The notes under the pieces: model-generated
The model's input: the letters and a program-made list of their open reading frames with translations, nothing else
What the model was told of the DNA's origin: nothing
The model's database searches: none
Position numbers and translations under genes: made by a program
In this document: one piece after another, positions 26,981-36,670 of the stretch
Numbering within the stretch: position 1 is the stretch's first letter
How the letters are laid out: every line of letters starts with the position of its first letter
Assembly (NCBI GenBank): GCA_943787445.1
Contig: CALSML010000011.1
Coordinates: 1 to 52,008 of the forward strand
Direction: 5' to 3'
DNA: 52,008 nucleotides
Source of the DNA: an uncultured Alphaproteobacteria bacterium
GTDB taxonomy: Bacteria; Pseudomonadota; Alphaproteobacteria; UBA6615

Positions 26981-28324
26981 ATGGCTCTGGCGATGTTTGC
27001 TTCGGCGCGAAAATATTGTCTGATTCCCGTCGCGATGTATGCGCTTTCGGCCTGTAGTGCTTTTGATTTTCTGGGAGAGAGCAACGACGAACCGCTTCCG
27101 GGTGAGCGTATTGCGGTGCTGTCGGGCCAGAACCAGATCGAGCCGTCTTCGCGTGTTGCCGATCTTTCCATCCGCCTGCCGCGTCCGCTGATCAATGACG
27201 ACTGGCCCCAGCAGGGTGGCTTTGCCAATCACGCCATGCACCATCTTGCGTTGGGCGATGTGCCACAGGAAGCTTGGTCGCGCAGTATCGGCTCGAGCTC
27301 GGATGATGACGCGCCGATCCTCTCGGGCCCGGTGGTCGCCGAGGGGCTAATCTTTGCGATGGATTCGGATGCCGAGGTTTCCGCCCGCCGGGTTGATAAC
27401 GGTGCTGTTGTCTGGCGCCGGGATATTGAGCCGGAACACGAAGATGACGGAAACTGGGGTGGTGGTGTCGCCTACGACCTTGGCAAGGTCTATGTGGGTA
27501 CGGGATTTGCGCAGGTTGTGGCACTGGATGCCCGAACCGGTGCCGAACTCTGGCGTACGCCTGTTTCTGCACCCATGCGCTCTGCGCCGACGGCCTTCGG
27601 GGGCAAGGTTTACGCGATCACCAAGGATAACCAGGTTTTCGCGCTCGACGCCGAACTTGGCACGGTTGACTGGACCCATACGGGGATTGAGGAAACGGCG
27701 GGCCTGATCGGTTCGGCCAGCCCGGCCGTGGATGGGGACATCGTGATTGTACCCTATTCGTCGGGGGAGATTTTCGCCCTGCGAGCGCAGAACGGACGAC
27801 AGCTCTGGAGTGACAATCTGGCCGCGATCCGGCGCGCCGATGCCGTATCCGCGCTTGCAGATATTCGAGGCCGCCCGGTATTGGATCGCGGGCGCGTCTA
27901 TGCGATCAGCCATTCCGGACGCATGGTGGCGATTGACTTGGCCAGTGGGCGTCGCATCTGGGAAGCCGAGGTTGGGGGCGTGAATCAACCCTGGATCGCC
28001 GGTCGTTTCCTCTATGTGGTGACCACAGAGGGCGATGTCGTCGCACTGGTGGCCGAAAACGGCCTTGTTCGCTGGGTAACGCCGCTGGGCCGGTACGAGG
28101 ACCCGGAGGATCGCGACGATCTTGTGAGCTGGTCCGGCCCGGTGCTGGCAAGCGACCGGCTGATCGTGACAGGCAGCCAGGGCGTTGCTGTCGCTCTGTC
28201 GCCCTATAGCGGAGAGATCATTGGTGAAATCGATATGCCCGATGATGTGTCGCTGCCGCCGATACTCGCCGGTGAGACACTGTATTTTCAGACTGACAAC
28301 GCGCGCCTGATCGCGTTTCGCTAG
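26981..28324 (+). CDS. bamB: Outer membrane protein assembly factor BamB
   Basis: 447 residues. A lipoprotein signal ends in ALSAC with the lipid-bearing Cys. The rest is an eight-bladed PQQ-like beta-propeller. Blade repeats are seen as VDNGAVVWRRDIE, DARTGAELWRTPV, DAELGTVDWTHTG, AQNGRQLWSDNL, ASGRRIWEAEV and AENGLVRWVTPLG. BamB is the outer-membrane lipoprotein that helps BamA fold beta-barrel proteins. ATG 26981 is preferred over TTG 26975. The gene is intact and followed 23 bp later by der. Confidence 0.92.
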   Translation: MALAMFASARKYCLIPVAMYALSACSAFDFLGESNDEPLPGERIAVLSGQNQIEPSSRVADLSIRLPRPLINDDWPQQGGFANHAMHHLALGDVPQEAWSRSIGSSSDDDAPILSGPVVAEGLIFAMDSDAEVSARRVDNGAVVWRRDIEPEHEDDGNWGGGVAYDLGKVYVGTGFAQVVALDARTGAELWRTPVSAPMRSAPTAFGGKVYAITKDNQVFALDAELGTVDWTHTGIEETAGLIGSASPAVDGDIVIVPYSSGEIFALRAQNGRQLWSDNLAAIRRADAVSALADIRGRPVLDRGRVYAISHSGRMVAIDLASGRRIWEAEVGGVNQPWIAGRFLYVVTTEGDVVALVAENGLVRWVTPLGRYEDPEDRDDLVSWSGPVLASDRLIVTGSQGVAVALSPYSGEIIGEIDMPDDVSLPPILAGETLYFQTDNARLIAFR

Positions 28325-28347
28325 TTCCGGAAGGGACACCAAACCAG

Positions 28348-29700
28348 ATGCTTCCGACTGTCGTCATTGTCGGGCGGCCGAATGTCGGCAAGTCCACACT
28401 TTTCAACCGTCTCGTTGGCCGACGTGAGGCGCTTGTGGATGACAGTCCGGGTGTGACCCGCGACCGTCGTGAAGGCGAAGGCTCGATTGCCGATCTGAGC
28501 TTTCGACTTGTTGACACGGCTGGTCTCGAGGACGCTTTCGACGAAAGTCTGCCCGCGCGCATGCGCCGACAGACCGAGCAGGCGATCGACAGTGCCGATT
28601 TGGTGATGCTCGTCGTCGACGCGCGGGCCGGAATCACGCCTCTGGATGAACATTTCGCCGATTGGCTGCGGACACGCAGTGCGAATGTCGTGTTGGTCGT
28701 GAACAAGTGCGAGGGCCGGGTGGGTGAGAGCGGATACCTGGAAGCCTATTCTCTTGGTCTGGGAGACCCGATTGCGATTTCTGCCGAGCATGGTGAGGGT
28801 ATCCACCTGCTCTTCGACCCCATTGCTGCGGTTGCGCCGGACCCGGAAGAAATCTGGGATGAGGACGACACGCCCGGTGAGGATGGTCGCGCCTTGCGGC
28901 TTGCCATTGTCGGACGGCCGAATGTGGGCAAGTCGACGCTGATCAATTCCATTGTCGGCAAGGACCGGATGCTCACCGGCCCGGAAGCCGGGATCACGCG
29001 GGATGCGATTTCCATCGATTGGGAATTTGAGGGCCAGAAGATCGCGCTGGTGGACACCGCCGGACTGCGTCGGAAGGCGCGCATCGAGGAGAAACTGGAA
29101 AAGCTGTCGGTCGGGAATTCGCTCAATGCCATCCAGTATGCCCATGTGGTTGTGCTGGTGCTGGATTCCGACCAGATGCTCGAAAAGCAGGATCTTGCCA
29201 TCGCACGTCATGTGATCGAGGAAGGCCGCGCGTTCATTATTGTGGTGAATAAATGGGATCTCGTCACGGATGGCGCGGCGGCGCTTCGGGTGCTGCACGA
29301 TCGTATGCAGACTTCGCTGCCCCAGGGCGCGGGGACGCCGATCGTGACGCTGTCTGGGGCAACGGGACGGGGATTGGAACGGCTCATGCCGACGGTACTG
29401 GCGGCCTATGAGCACTGGAACCGGCGGGTGCCGACAGCAGCACTTAATGACTGGCTGGAAGGTATCCTGGAACGTCATCCGCCGCCCCTGGCCGCGAACA
29501 AGCGTTCGATCCGTCTGCGCTATGTCACCCAGCCCAAAGCGCGTCCGCCGACGGTGGTTCTATTCGGGAACCGGCCGGAAGACCTGCCAACCAGCTATCT
29601 GAGATATCTGGAGAACAGCTTTCGCGACACGTTCAAGCTTGTGGGCACGCCGATCCGCATTCAGACGCGCAAGAGCAACAACCCCTATCACAAGAAATAG
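28348..29700 (+). CDS. der: Ribosome biogenesis GTPase Der (EngA)
   Basis: 450 residues with two tandem GTPase domains, each with its own P-loop (GRPNVGKSTLFN near residue 8 and GRPNVGKSTLIN near residue 190). Switch motifs are DSPGVTRDRREGEG, LVDTAGLEDA and LVDTAGLRRKARIEE, and specificity loops are VVNKCEG and VVNKWD. The C-terminal KH-like domain runs from about residue 360 (ERHPPPLAANKRSIRLRYVT). It is an essential factor for 50S subunit assembly. It is the last gene of the TPR-bamB-der unit and converges with an SDR gene across 9 bp. Confidence 0.96.
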   Translation: MLPTVVIVGRPNVGKSTLFNRLVGRREALVDDSPGVTRDRREGEGSIADLSFRLVDTAGLEDAFDESLPARMRRQTEQAIDSADLVMLVVDARAGITPLDEHFADWLRTRSANVVLVVNKCEGRVGESGYLEAYSLGLGDPIAISAEHGEGIHLLFDPIAAVAPDPEEIWDEDDTPGEDGRALRLAIVGRPNVGKSTLINSIVGKDRMLTGPEAGITRDAISIDWEFEGQKIALVDTAGLRRKARIEEKLEKLSVGNSLNAIQYAHVVVLVLDSDQMLEKQDLAIARHVIEEGRAFIIVVNKWDLVTDGAAALRVLHDRMQTSLPQGAGTPIVTLSGATGRGLERLMPTVLAAYEHWNRRVPTAALNDWLEGILERHPPPLAANKRSIRLRYVTQPKARPPTVVLFGNRPEDLPTSYLRYLENSFRDTFKLVGTPIRIQTRKSNNPYHKK

Positions 29701-29709
29701 GCAACCCGA

Positions 29710-30423
29710 TCAGGCGAGGTCGATGAGCTCGCCGTGGCGGGTCCAGGCGGGGCTCGCCATTTCGACGAAACGGCCCGCGATCTCGTCGGGTGTTTTCAGT
29801 GTGTTCGGATCTTCCCCCGGGAACGCTGCTGCGCGCATGCTCGTGCGTGTTGCGCCGGGATTGAGGAGATTGACCCGCACATTGCTGTTTTCCAGTTCGG
29901 AGGCCCAGACTTTGGCCAGGGTTTCCACGGCGGCCTTGGTGACAGCATAGGCACCCCAGAATGCGCGCGGGTTCGCGGCAGCCCCGCTGGTGACCAGGAT
30001 GGCCCGTCCGGCGTCGGAGCGGCGGAGCAGCGGGTCCAGCGTGCGGATCAGACGCCAGTTTGCGTGAACATTGACGTCGAAGACCTGATGCCATGACGTG
30101 GCATCGTAGTGGGTGAGCGGGGTCATTTCGCCCAGCGCGCCGGCATTGCCAACAAAGATGTCCAGCTTCTCAAACCGTTCGATCAGGGCAGGTCCGAGGG
30201 TGTCGATCGCTTCGAAATTCGTGAGATCGCAAGGCACTAGTGTTGCCTGGCCGCCCGCCGCCTTGATGGTATCGTCGATCTCTTCCAGGCCGCCCACGGT
30301 GCGGGCGATGAGGATGACATGGGCACCTTCGGCGGCAAATCGTTTGGCCACGGCCGCGCCAATACCACGGGATGCGCCGGTGATCAGTGCCACGCGGCCG
30401 GTCAGGGAAGCTTGGTCGTTCAT
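29710..30423 (-). CDS. SDR family oxidoreductase
   Basis: 237 residues from ATG 30423. It has the cofactor motif ALITGASRGIGAAVAKRF, the NAG motif FVGNAGALGEM, catalytic Ser/Tyr/Lys (LVTSGAAANPRAFWGAYAVT, followed by K), and the tail NLLNPGATRTSMRAAAFPGE. The enzyme uses NAD(P)H; the substrate is unknown. It sits 14 bp after purF on the same strand, an arrangement common in Rhodospirillales, so it is probably transcribed with cvpA-purF. A start at 30537 would overlap purF and is rejected. Confidence 0.9.
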   Translation of the reverse strand: MNDQASLTGRVALITGASRGIGAAVAKRFAAEGAHVILIARTVGGLEEIDDTIKAAGGQATLVPCDLTNFEAIDTLGPALIERFEKLDIFVGNAGALGEMTPLTHYDATSWHQVFDVNVHANWRLIRTLDPLLRRSDAGRAILVTSGAAANPRAFWGAYAVTKAAVETLAKVWASELENSNVRVNLLNPGATRTSMRAAAFPGEDPNTLKTPDEIAGRFVEMASPAWTRHGELIDLA

Positions 30424-30437
30424 GGTGTAACTCGTTG

Positions 30438-31901
30438 TCAGGCCAGTTCGGCGAGCAAGGACATCTGGGGCACGTCGTCGGCATGTTCCATGTCGGTCAA
30501 GGCAATCGGGTATTCGCCGCTGAAACAGGCATCGCAATATTGAGGGGCGTCATTGTTACGGCTGTCCTCGCCCATCGCCCGGTAGAGTCCGTCGATACTG
30601 ATATAGGACAGACTGTCGGCGCCGATCAGTTTGCAGATTTCATCAACTTCGTGGTTCGCGGCAAGGAGCTGCGAGGCTTCGGGTGTATCGATCCCGTAAT
30701 AGCAGGGCCCCCGGGTGGGCGGACTCGAAATCCGGAAATGGACTTCCTTTGCACCGGCATTGCGGACCATCTCCACAATCTTCTTCGAGGTGGTGCCGCG
30801 CACGATGCTGTCATCGACCAGGATCACGCTTTTCCCGGCCAGTTGACCGCGATTGGCGTTGTGCTTCAGGCGCACGCCGAGATGTCGGATTTCATCGGTC
30901 GGTTCGATGAAGGTCCGGCCCACATAGTGATTGCGGATCAATCCCAGCTCGAAGGGGATGCCCGCTTCTGCCGCATAGCCAATGGCCGCGGGAACGCCGC
31001 TGTCGGGCACCGGGATCACCAGATCGGCATCGACATGGCTTTCGCGCGCCAGTTCCGCACCGATCGCCTTGCGGGCCTCATAGACATTGGTGCCGTCGAC
31101 ATCGGAATCGGGCCGGGCGAAATAGATGTACTCAAAGATGCAGAGACGCTTTCGAACCGGCGGCGAGGGTTTGTAGGAATGCAAACCGTCGTCATCAATG
31201 ACGATGAGCTCGCCGGGCTCGATATCGCGGATATAGGTCGCGTCGATGATGTCGAGTGCACAGGTCTCTGAGGCCAGAATCCAGGCATCACCCAGCTGTC
31301 CGAGCACCAGGGGGCGTACACCGAGCGGGTCACGCGCACCGATCATTTTGCGGCGGGACAGGGCCACCAGCGAATAGGCGCCGTCGATGGCGCGGAGGGC
31401 TTCGATGAACCTATCGAGCAGACGGGTCTCGCGGCTTGTCGAGATCAGATGCTGGATCACCTCGGTGTCCATGGTCGACTGGAACAGGGATCCAGCCTCA
31501 ACCAGTTCGCGTCGCAGCTTGCGGGCATTGGTCAGATTGCCGTTATGGGCCAGCGCGAGGCCGCCGAAACTGTAATCGGCATAAAGCGGCTGCACGTTGC
31601 GCAGGACGGTCTCGCCGGCGGTTGAATAGCGATTGTGACCAATGGCGGAATCGCCGGGCATAGTCTGGATCACTTCCGCATTGCCGAAACTGTCTCCAAC
31701 CAGTCCCATCGCCCGATGGGGGTGGAAGCGCTTGCCGTCATAGGACACTATTCCGGCCGCTTCCTGTCCGCGATGCTGCAGGGCATGCAGTCCCAGCGCG
31801 GTCAGAGCCGATGCATCTTCGGTGCCGAAGACGCCGAAGACCCCACATTCTTCGTGGAACTTGTCCGGGTCATGGGACGGCTGAAACGGATGGGTGGTCA
31901 T
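30438..31901 (-). CDS. purF: Amidophosphoribosyltransferase PurF
   Basis: 487 residues. It catalyses the first committed step of purine synthesis, making phosphoribosylamine from PRPP and glutamine. The short propeptide ends before the catalytic Cys in HEECGVFGVFG. The glutaminase domain has GHNRYSTAGE, and the PRPP loop is VILVDDSIVRGTTSKKIVEM. Cysteines in YCDACFSGEYP suggest the iron-sulphur type. ATG 31901 is preferred. A GTG at 31913 overlaps the cvpA stop and would add four residues. cvpA-purF is a classic pair. Confidence 0.95.
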   Translation of the reverse strand: MTTHPFQPSHDPDKFHEECGVFGVFGTEDASALTALGLHALQHRGQEAAGIVSYDGKRFHPHRAMGLVGDSFGNAEVIQTMPGDSAIGHNRYSTAGETVLRNVQPLYADYSFGGLALAHNGNLTNARKLRRELVEAGSLFQSTMDTEVIQHLISTSRETRLLDRFIEALRAIDGAYSLVALSRRKMIGARDPLGVRPLVLGQLGDAWILASETCALDIIDATYIRDIEPGELIVIDDDGLHSYKPSPPVRKRLCIFEYIYFARPDSDVDGTNVYEARKAIGAELARESHVDADLVIPVPDSGVPAAIGYAAEAGIPFELGLIRNHYVGRTFIEPTDEIRHLGVRLKHNANRGQLAGKSVILVDDSIVRGTTSKKIVEMVRNAGAKEVHFRISSPPTRGPCYYGIDTPEASQLLAANHEVDEICKLIGADSLSYISIDGLYRAMGEDSRNNDAPQYCDACFSGEYPIALTDMEHADDVPQMSLLAELA

Positions 31902-31909
31902 GATGGATG

Positions 31910-32575
31910 TCACTGGCTTTTCCGGATCAGATCTTCGAGGCCTTCACGTGCGCCCTCCTTATACCCTTCCGGGGGCGGAGGTGCAGATGATTCGGGGGGG
32001 CGGGTCAGGCGGTCGAGCGCCTCGCGGGCGGCGTCTAAGTCATTGGCACGTTGTTGGGCCCGCTCCAGTGCCGCGCCGGTCTCGCCGATCAGGGATGCGG
32101 GCAGCAGATCGCGGACAAGAACCGCGCCACGCTCGACAGCGGTCTGGGTGCGGGCAGCATCAACCCAGTCAGGTGTTTCATCGCCCCAGATATCGCTCAT
32201 GAACAGATAGGCAACGCAGATCACTAATAGCGCGGCAGCCAGACCTGCGATCAGACCGAGGGAGCGGTCGAGTGCATTCAGGCGCCCGGAGCGAACCCAG
32301 CCGCTGATCAGATGACTGATCAGGTGAAAGACGATCAGGGCCACGATGAATAGAACGGCGCCCGCGATCAGGTTGGGAAACCATTTGGGGCTGATATACC
32401 GGGCGGCGATTGGGGTCGCGGTTTCGAAGCCGTAGATGGTGACCAGCCCGGCGCCCACCCATGAGGCGACAAACAGGCCGCCGCGCACAAAGCCGGTGAC
32501 CAGCCCGAAGAGCGCGCCGAGAAATGCGATGGCGAGAACGCCGATGTCGAATCCGCTGAAGCCTGCAATTTCCAT
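31910..32575 (-). CDS. cvpA: CvpA family membrane protein
   Basis: 221 residues with four membrane helices, including GVLAIAFLGALFGLVTGFVR, FVASWVGAGLVTIYGF, LIAGAVLFIVALIVFHLI and SLGLIAGLAAALLVICVAYL. A charged, helical C-terminal tail follows. The family was named for colicin V production and is linked to envelope stress tolerance; the molecular role is unsettled. It is placed directly before purF and 3 bp after radA, so it belongs to the radA-cvpA-purF unit. Confidence 0.9.
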   Translation of the reverse strand: MEIAGFSGFDIGVLAIAFLGALFGLVTGFVRGGLFVASWVGAGLVTIYGFETATPIAARYISPKWFPNLIAGAVLFIVALIVFHLISHLISGWVRSGRLNALDRSLGLIAGLAAALLVICVAYLFMSDIWGDETPDWVDAARTQTAVERGAVLVRDLLPASLIGETGAALERAQQRANDLDAAREALDRLTRPPESSAPPPPEGYKEGAREGLEDLIRKSQ

Positions 32576-32577
32576 GG

Positions 32578-33972
32578 TCAGACGGCCTCCATCGCCTTGG
32601 GTTTGGCGGGCACATCAAACTGGCTGAACAGATTCCGCAACTCGGCAATCTCGGCGATCTGCAAAGAGCCGGTGTCCTTCTTGCCCTTATTGGAGCGCGC
32701 GGGAATGAGGGCGCGCTCGAAACCTAGATTGGCGGCTTCGCGCAGACGCGCATCGGCCTGGCCGACGCCCCGCACCTCACCGCCGAGCCCGACCTCACCG
32801 AACACTACGGTGCGCAGGGGAAGGGGCTGATCCATATGGGCTGAAACTAGGGCTGCGGCAACGGCAAGGTCTGCACCCGGTTCACTGATCCGCAGACCAC
32901 CGGCCACGTTGAGATAGACATCGTGGGAGCCGAGATTGAGACCGCAGCGGGTCTGCAGCACAGCAATGATCATGGCCAGTCGCCCGGAATCCCAGCCGAC
33001 AACCGCGCGGCGTGCCGTGCCCAGTGCGGTGGGTGCGACAAGGGCCTGAATTTCGACAAGCACCGGGCGCGTGCCTTCAATGCCAGCAAAGACTGCCGAA
33101 CCACTGACCGTGTCGCTGTGCCCGGCCAGAAACAGTTCCGAGGGATTGGCCACTTCGGCCAGACCGGCATCGGTCATTTCGAACACGCCGATCTCGTCAG
33201 TGGCACCGAACCGGTTCTTGACCGCGCGCAGCAAACGGAACTGGTTGGCGCGCTCGCCCTCGAAATACAGCACCGCATCAACCATGTGTTCGAGAACACG
33301 TGGCCCGGCGATGGTGCCTTCCTTGGTGACATGGCCGACCAGGATCATCGTCTGGCCACGACGTTTTGCGACCCGGATCAGCTCCTGGGCACAGGTGCGG
33401 ACTTGGGCCACGGTTCCCGGCGCGGAATCCAGCGTGTCCACATACATCGTCTGAATGGAATCGATGATGGCCACATCGGCGGCGTCGGGTGCGTCGAGGG
33501 CGGCAAGGATGTCGCGAATATTGGTTGCGGCCGCGAGGAAAACCGGCGCGTCGGCCAGACCTAGGCGGTGGGCGCGCAGGCGGATCTGGTCGATCGCTTC
33601 CTCGCCCGAGATATAGGCAACCGACGTGCCGGCACGGGCCAGCAGCGCGGCAGCCTGCAGGAGCAATGTCGATTTGCCAATCCCCGGATCGCCACCGACC
33701 AGCAGGGCGGAACCGGGCACGAAGCCACCGCCGCACACGCGGTCGAGTTCTTTCAGCCCGGTCAGGCGGCGGGTGCGGTTTTCCGGGGCGCCGTCGAGCG
33801 AGGTGAAGGCCACTGCCTTGCCGCCGCTGCGCGAGACTCCCTTGGGAACGGTCGCTTCGGCCGTTTCCTCGACAATCGAGTTCCACTCGTTGCAGGAATC
33901 ACACCGCCCCGTCCATTTGCGGTGCACGGCACCGCAGGACTGGCAGACGAAACGATTGGCCGCGCGCGCCAT
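32578..33972 (-). CDS. radA: DNA repair protein RadA
   Basis: 464 residues. The N-terminal zinc finger is FVCQSCGAVHRKWTGRCDSC. The RecA-like core carries Walker A GGDPGIGKSTLLLQ, Walker B VAIIDSIQTMY and the RadA-specific KNRFG motif (RAVKNRFGATDEIGVFEM). The C-terminal Lon-like domain starts near residue 300 (VEIQALVAPTALGTARR). RadA is a branch-migration helicase that helps recombination. It lies 2 bp after mlaF, in a tight row of envelope and replication genes. Confidence 0.95.
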   Translation of the reverse strand: MARAANRFVCQSCGAVHRKWTGRCDSCNEWNSIVEETAEATVPKGVSRSGGKAVAFTSLDGAPENRTRRLTGLKELDRVCGGGFVPGSALLVGGDPGIGKSTLLLQAAALLARAGTSVAYISGEEAIDQIRLRAHRLGLADAPVFLAAATNIRDILAALDAPDAADVAIIDSIQTMYVDTLDSAPGTVAQVRTCAQELIRVAKRRGQTMILVGHVTKEGTIAGPRVLEHMVDAVLYFEGERANQFRLLRAVKNRFGATDEIGVFEMTDAGLAEVANPSELFLAGHSDTVSGSAVFAGIEGTRPVLVEIQALVAPTALGTARRAVVGWDSGRLAMIIAVLQTRCGLNLGSHDVYLNVAGGLRISEPGADLAVAAALVSAHMDQPLPLRTVVFGEVGLGGEVRGVGQADARLREAANLGFERALIPARSNKGKKDTGSLQIAEIAELRNLFSQFDVPAKPKAMEAV

Positions 33973-33974
33973 GG

Positions 33975-34757
33975 CTAGCTGGCCACGCGCAGCTGAATCG
34001 GCCCGTCAGAGCGGCCATGGATGAATTGGTCGAGCATTTCGTTCCCGGAGTCGTCGATATCCGCGACTGGCCCGTGCCAGACGATACGACCCTCATAAAT
34101 CATGGCGATGTTGTCGGCGATTCGGCGGGCACTTGCCATGTCATGTGTGATCGACAATGCGGTGGCATCCAGTTCGCGAACCGATTTCACGATCAGGTCA
34201 TCGATCACGCTGCCCATGATGGGGTCGAGACCGGTGGTGGGTTCGTCGAAGAAGAGAATTTCAGGCTTCGTCGCGATGGCACGCGCCAGCCCGGCGCGTT
34301 TCTGCATGCCGCCGGAGAGTTCGGCGGGGGAGCGATCCGCGATATCGGTGTCGAGACCCACCTGAACCATGGCCACCAAGGCTTCCTCTCGCGCCGCATG
34401 GCGGTTCATGCCCTTGCTCTGGATCAGACCGAATGCCACATTTTCCCAGACAGGCAGGCTGTCAAACAGCGCCGCCCCCTGAAACAGCATGCCGAATTTC
34501 CGGGTGACCCGTTCCCGTTCGTCGGGGCTCATGCCGACGACGTCTTCTCCGTCGATCCGGATGCTGCCGGAATCGGGCTCCATCAGGCCGATGATGTTCT
34601 TGATCAGGACCGACTTGCCCGTTCCCGAGCCGCCGATTACGGCCAGTGATTCCCCGCTCCGCAGGGTCAGGTCCACGCCGCGAAGCACATGCTTGGACCC
34701 GAATGACTTGTGCAGATCGCGAACTTCGATTTTCGCCGGGGTGTCCGAATGCGTCAT
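33975..34757 (-). CDS. mlaF: MlaF-type phospholipid-transport ABC ATPase
   Basis: 260 residues with all motifs intact: Walker A GGSGTGKSVLIKNIIGL, signature LSGGMQKRAGLARAI, Walker B ILFFDEPTTGLDPIM, and switch His in SITHDMASARRI. It powers MlaE in the system that keeps lipid asymmetry of the outer membrane. The start ATG overlaps the mlaE stop by 4 bp. The MlaD, MlaC and MlaB genes are not in this window. It is a useful contrast to the degenerate ATPase at 4.0-5.7 kb. Confidence 0.93.
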   Translation of the reverse strand: MTHSDTPAKIEVRDLHKSFGSKHVLRGVDLTLRSGESLAVIGGSGTGKSVLIKNIIGLMEPDSGSIRIDGEDVVGMSPDERERVTRKFGMLFQGAALFDSLPVWENVAFGLIQSKGMNRHAAREEALVAMVQVGLDTDIADRSPAELSGGMQKRAGLARAIATKPEILFFDEPTTGLDPIMGSVIDDLIVKSVRELDATALSITHDMASARRIADNIAMIYEGRIVWHGPVADIDDSGNEMLDQFIHGRSDGPIQLRVAS

Positions 34758-35524
34758 GTGGCGAAGAACAGGGCGGTGATGATGAAGTTGAAGAGCAGCA
34801 ACAGGATGGAGGACGAGACAACCGCATTGGTTGTCGCCTGACCGACCCCCTGGGCTCCACCCTTGGAATGATAGCCGTGATAGGTGCCCATCAGGGCGAT
34901 CAGGAAGCCGAAGACGGCGGCCTTGACCAGTCCGGATATAAATCCGGCCGCGTCCAGGCTGGCCCAGGTGCTTTTCAGATAGGTGGTCGGATTGAAGCCG
35001 AAATCATAGACCGAGACGATAAACCCGCCGAGCACACCGATCACATCGGCGACGAGAACGAGAAGCGGCAGCATCGCGACGGCGGCGATGAGGCGGGGGG
35101 CGACCAAGTATTTAAAGGGGTTGGTCGACAATGTGGTCAGGGCATCGATCTGTTCGGTCACCCGCATGGTACCGATTTCTGCGGCCATGGCGGCACCGAT
35201 GCGCCCGGCGACCATCAGCCCTGCGAGCACGGGTCCCAGTTCACGTGTGATGCCCCAGACAACGACATTGGCGATGGTGGCTTCCCCGGCAAATCCGAAG
35301 CCGCTGAAACTCTGGAGGGCCAGCACCATGCCCGTGAAAATCGCCGTCAGCCCCACAACCGGAAGCGAGTAGAAGCCGATCTCGATCATTTGGCGCAAGA
35401 TCAGGCGCGGAAAGAAAGGCGGACGGACGCAGTGATAGAGACTGGTGCCCGCGAAGACGGATATCCGCCCGATCACGGCAAAGATGGCGATGGTGCCGCG
35501 TCCGATGGCCCGCAGAAGTCGCAT
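34754..35524 (-). CDS. mlaE: MlaE-type ABC transporter permease
   Basis: 256 residues. The family is recognised by FYSLPVVGLTAIFTGMVLAL, TRELGPVLAGLMVAGRIGAA, the charged loop EIGTMRVTEQIDAL, and C-terminal helices including AVVSSSILLLLFNFIITALF. It is the inner-membrane channel part of the Mla lipid transport complex, paired with MlaF encoded immediately downstream. It begins 2 bp after the alr stop. Confidence 0.93.
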   Translation of the reverse strand: MRLLRAIGRGTIAIFAVIGRISVFAGTSLYHCVRPPFFPRLILRQMIEIGFYSLPVVGLTAIFTGMVLALQSFSGFGFAGEATIANVVVWGITRELGPVLAGLMVAGRIGAAMAAEIGTMRVTEQIDALTTLSTNPFKYLVAPRLIAAVAMLPLLVLVADVIGVLGGFIVSVYDFGFNPTTYLKSTWASLDAAGFISGLVKAAVFGFLIALMGTYHGYHSKGGAQGVGQATTNAVVSSSILLLLFNFIITALFFAT

Positions 35525-35526
35525 GC

Positions 35527-36666
35527 TCAGTCTCCGCCGCCCCGGTAGAGACGGTGCAGTCGGTTGCCGAACCCGGTCAGGATTTCATAGCCGATGGTGC
35601 CGGCAGACCGGGCGAGATCGTCCGGAGATACATGGGGACCAAGCAATTCCACTGTTTGTCCGGGAACCGCTAGTTCGTCGGGGAGGTCGCTCACATCGAG
35701 GGTGATCAGATCCATCGAGACCCGTCCGAACAAGGTGGTTTTGTAGTCGGCAATATAGGCATGCATGCTGCCACCTGTCCTGCTCGCTGCTGCGCGCGGA
35801 TAACCGTCGCCATAACCTGCTGCCACCGTGGCGATTCGCGCCGGTTTTTCCACCTGATGCGTGGCACCGTATCCAACGGTCATGGGGGTGTCAACGTCGC
35901 GTAACTGCAGGATTTTTGCATGTATTTCAATGGTTTGCTTCATCGGATTGGGCCGATCAGGACTCGGTGCCAGGCCATAGAGCGCGGCGCCGGGACGGAC
36001 GAGATCGAAGTGATAATCCGGCCCCAGAAATACGCCGGGTGAGTTGGCGAGACTGGCCCGCAGAGCCCCGGTCACGGTTTCCAGGCGCGCGCGGGCAGCC
36101 TGAAACGCCGATAATTGCGCCGCGTTCATCGGGTGCGCGGGCGTGTCAGCGCAGGCCAGATGACTCATCAGAGTGGAAATCGTGACCCCATTCAGGCGCG
36201 CTGGCTCCGCGATCAGGGTATCCACGTCGGATGCGCTGAGGCCAAGGCGGTTCATGCCGGTATCCACATGCAGATAGGCCGGGCTCGGATCGGCAGGGCT
36301 ACGCTGCTGCCAGCGTTCAATCTGTTCCAGACTGTTCAGGGTGGGGATCAACGCCCCGCCTGCGAAAAGATCGGTTTGTTCGCGCTCCGGGCCGTTCAGA
36401 ACGACGATTTCGGACTCTGGCAAGATCCCGCGAAGGGTGAGGCCTTCGCCGGCGGTGGCAACAAAGAATGTGTGGCACCCGGCCTTCGAGAGGGTCCGTG
36501 CAACCGGTGCAAGGCCTAGCCCGTAAGCATCGGCCTTGACCGAGGCACCGATCCGGGCCTGCGGGCAGGTTTTCTGCAGCAGCGCGTAGTTTTCGGCAAT
36601 GGCATCGAGATTGACGACAAGGGTGGCGCCTGTATCGGCCGGGATCGCAATGTCGTTGGCGGACAA
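35527..36666 (-). CDS. alr: Alanine racemase
   Basis: 379 residues using TTG 36666 as the start, four bases after the dnaB stop. Longer in-frame starts lie inside dnaB and are less likely. The PLP lysine is in GASVKADAYGLGLAPVA near residue 45, the substrate loop is HVDTGMNRLG, and the second catalytic Tyr is in AAGYGDGYPR. It makes D-alanine for peptidoglycan. Being downstream of dnaB is the standard alphaproteobacterial order. A TTG start so close to the dnaB stop suggests translation coupled to dnaB. Confidence 0.92.
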   Translation of the reverse strand: MSANDIAIPADTGATLVVNLDAIAENYALLQKTCPQARIGASVKADAYGLGLAPVARTLSKAGCHTFFVATAGEGLTLRGILPESEIVVLNGPEREQTDLFAGGALIPTLNSLEQIERWQQRSPADPSPAYLHVDTGMNRLGLSASDVDTLIAEPARLNGVTISTLMSHLACADTPAHPMNAAQLSAFQAARARLETVTGALRASLANSPGVFLGPDYHFDLVRPGAALYGLAPSPDRPNPMKQTIEIHAKILQLRDVDTPMTVGYGATHQVEKPARIATVAAGYGDGYPRAAASRTGGSMHAYIADYKTTLFGRVSMDLITLDVSDLPDELAVPGQTVELLGPHVSPDDLARSAGTIGYEILTGFGNRLHRLYRGGGD

Positions 36667-36670
36667 AGCT

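Noticed and set aside
28321-29478. 385-codon minus-strand frame opposite der
   Set aside because: der is certain from two P-loops and a KH domain; the antisense frame has no domain.
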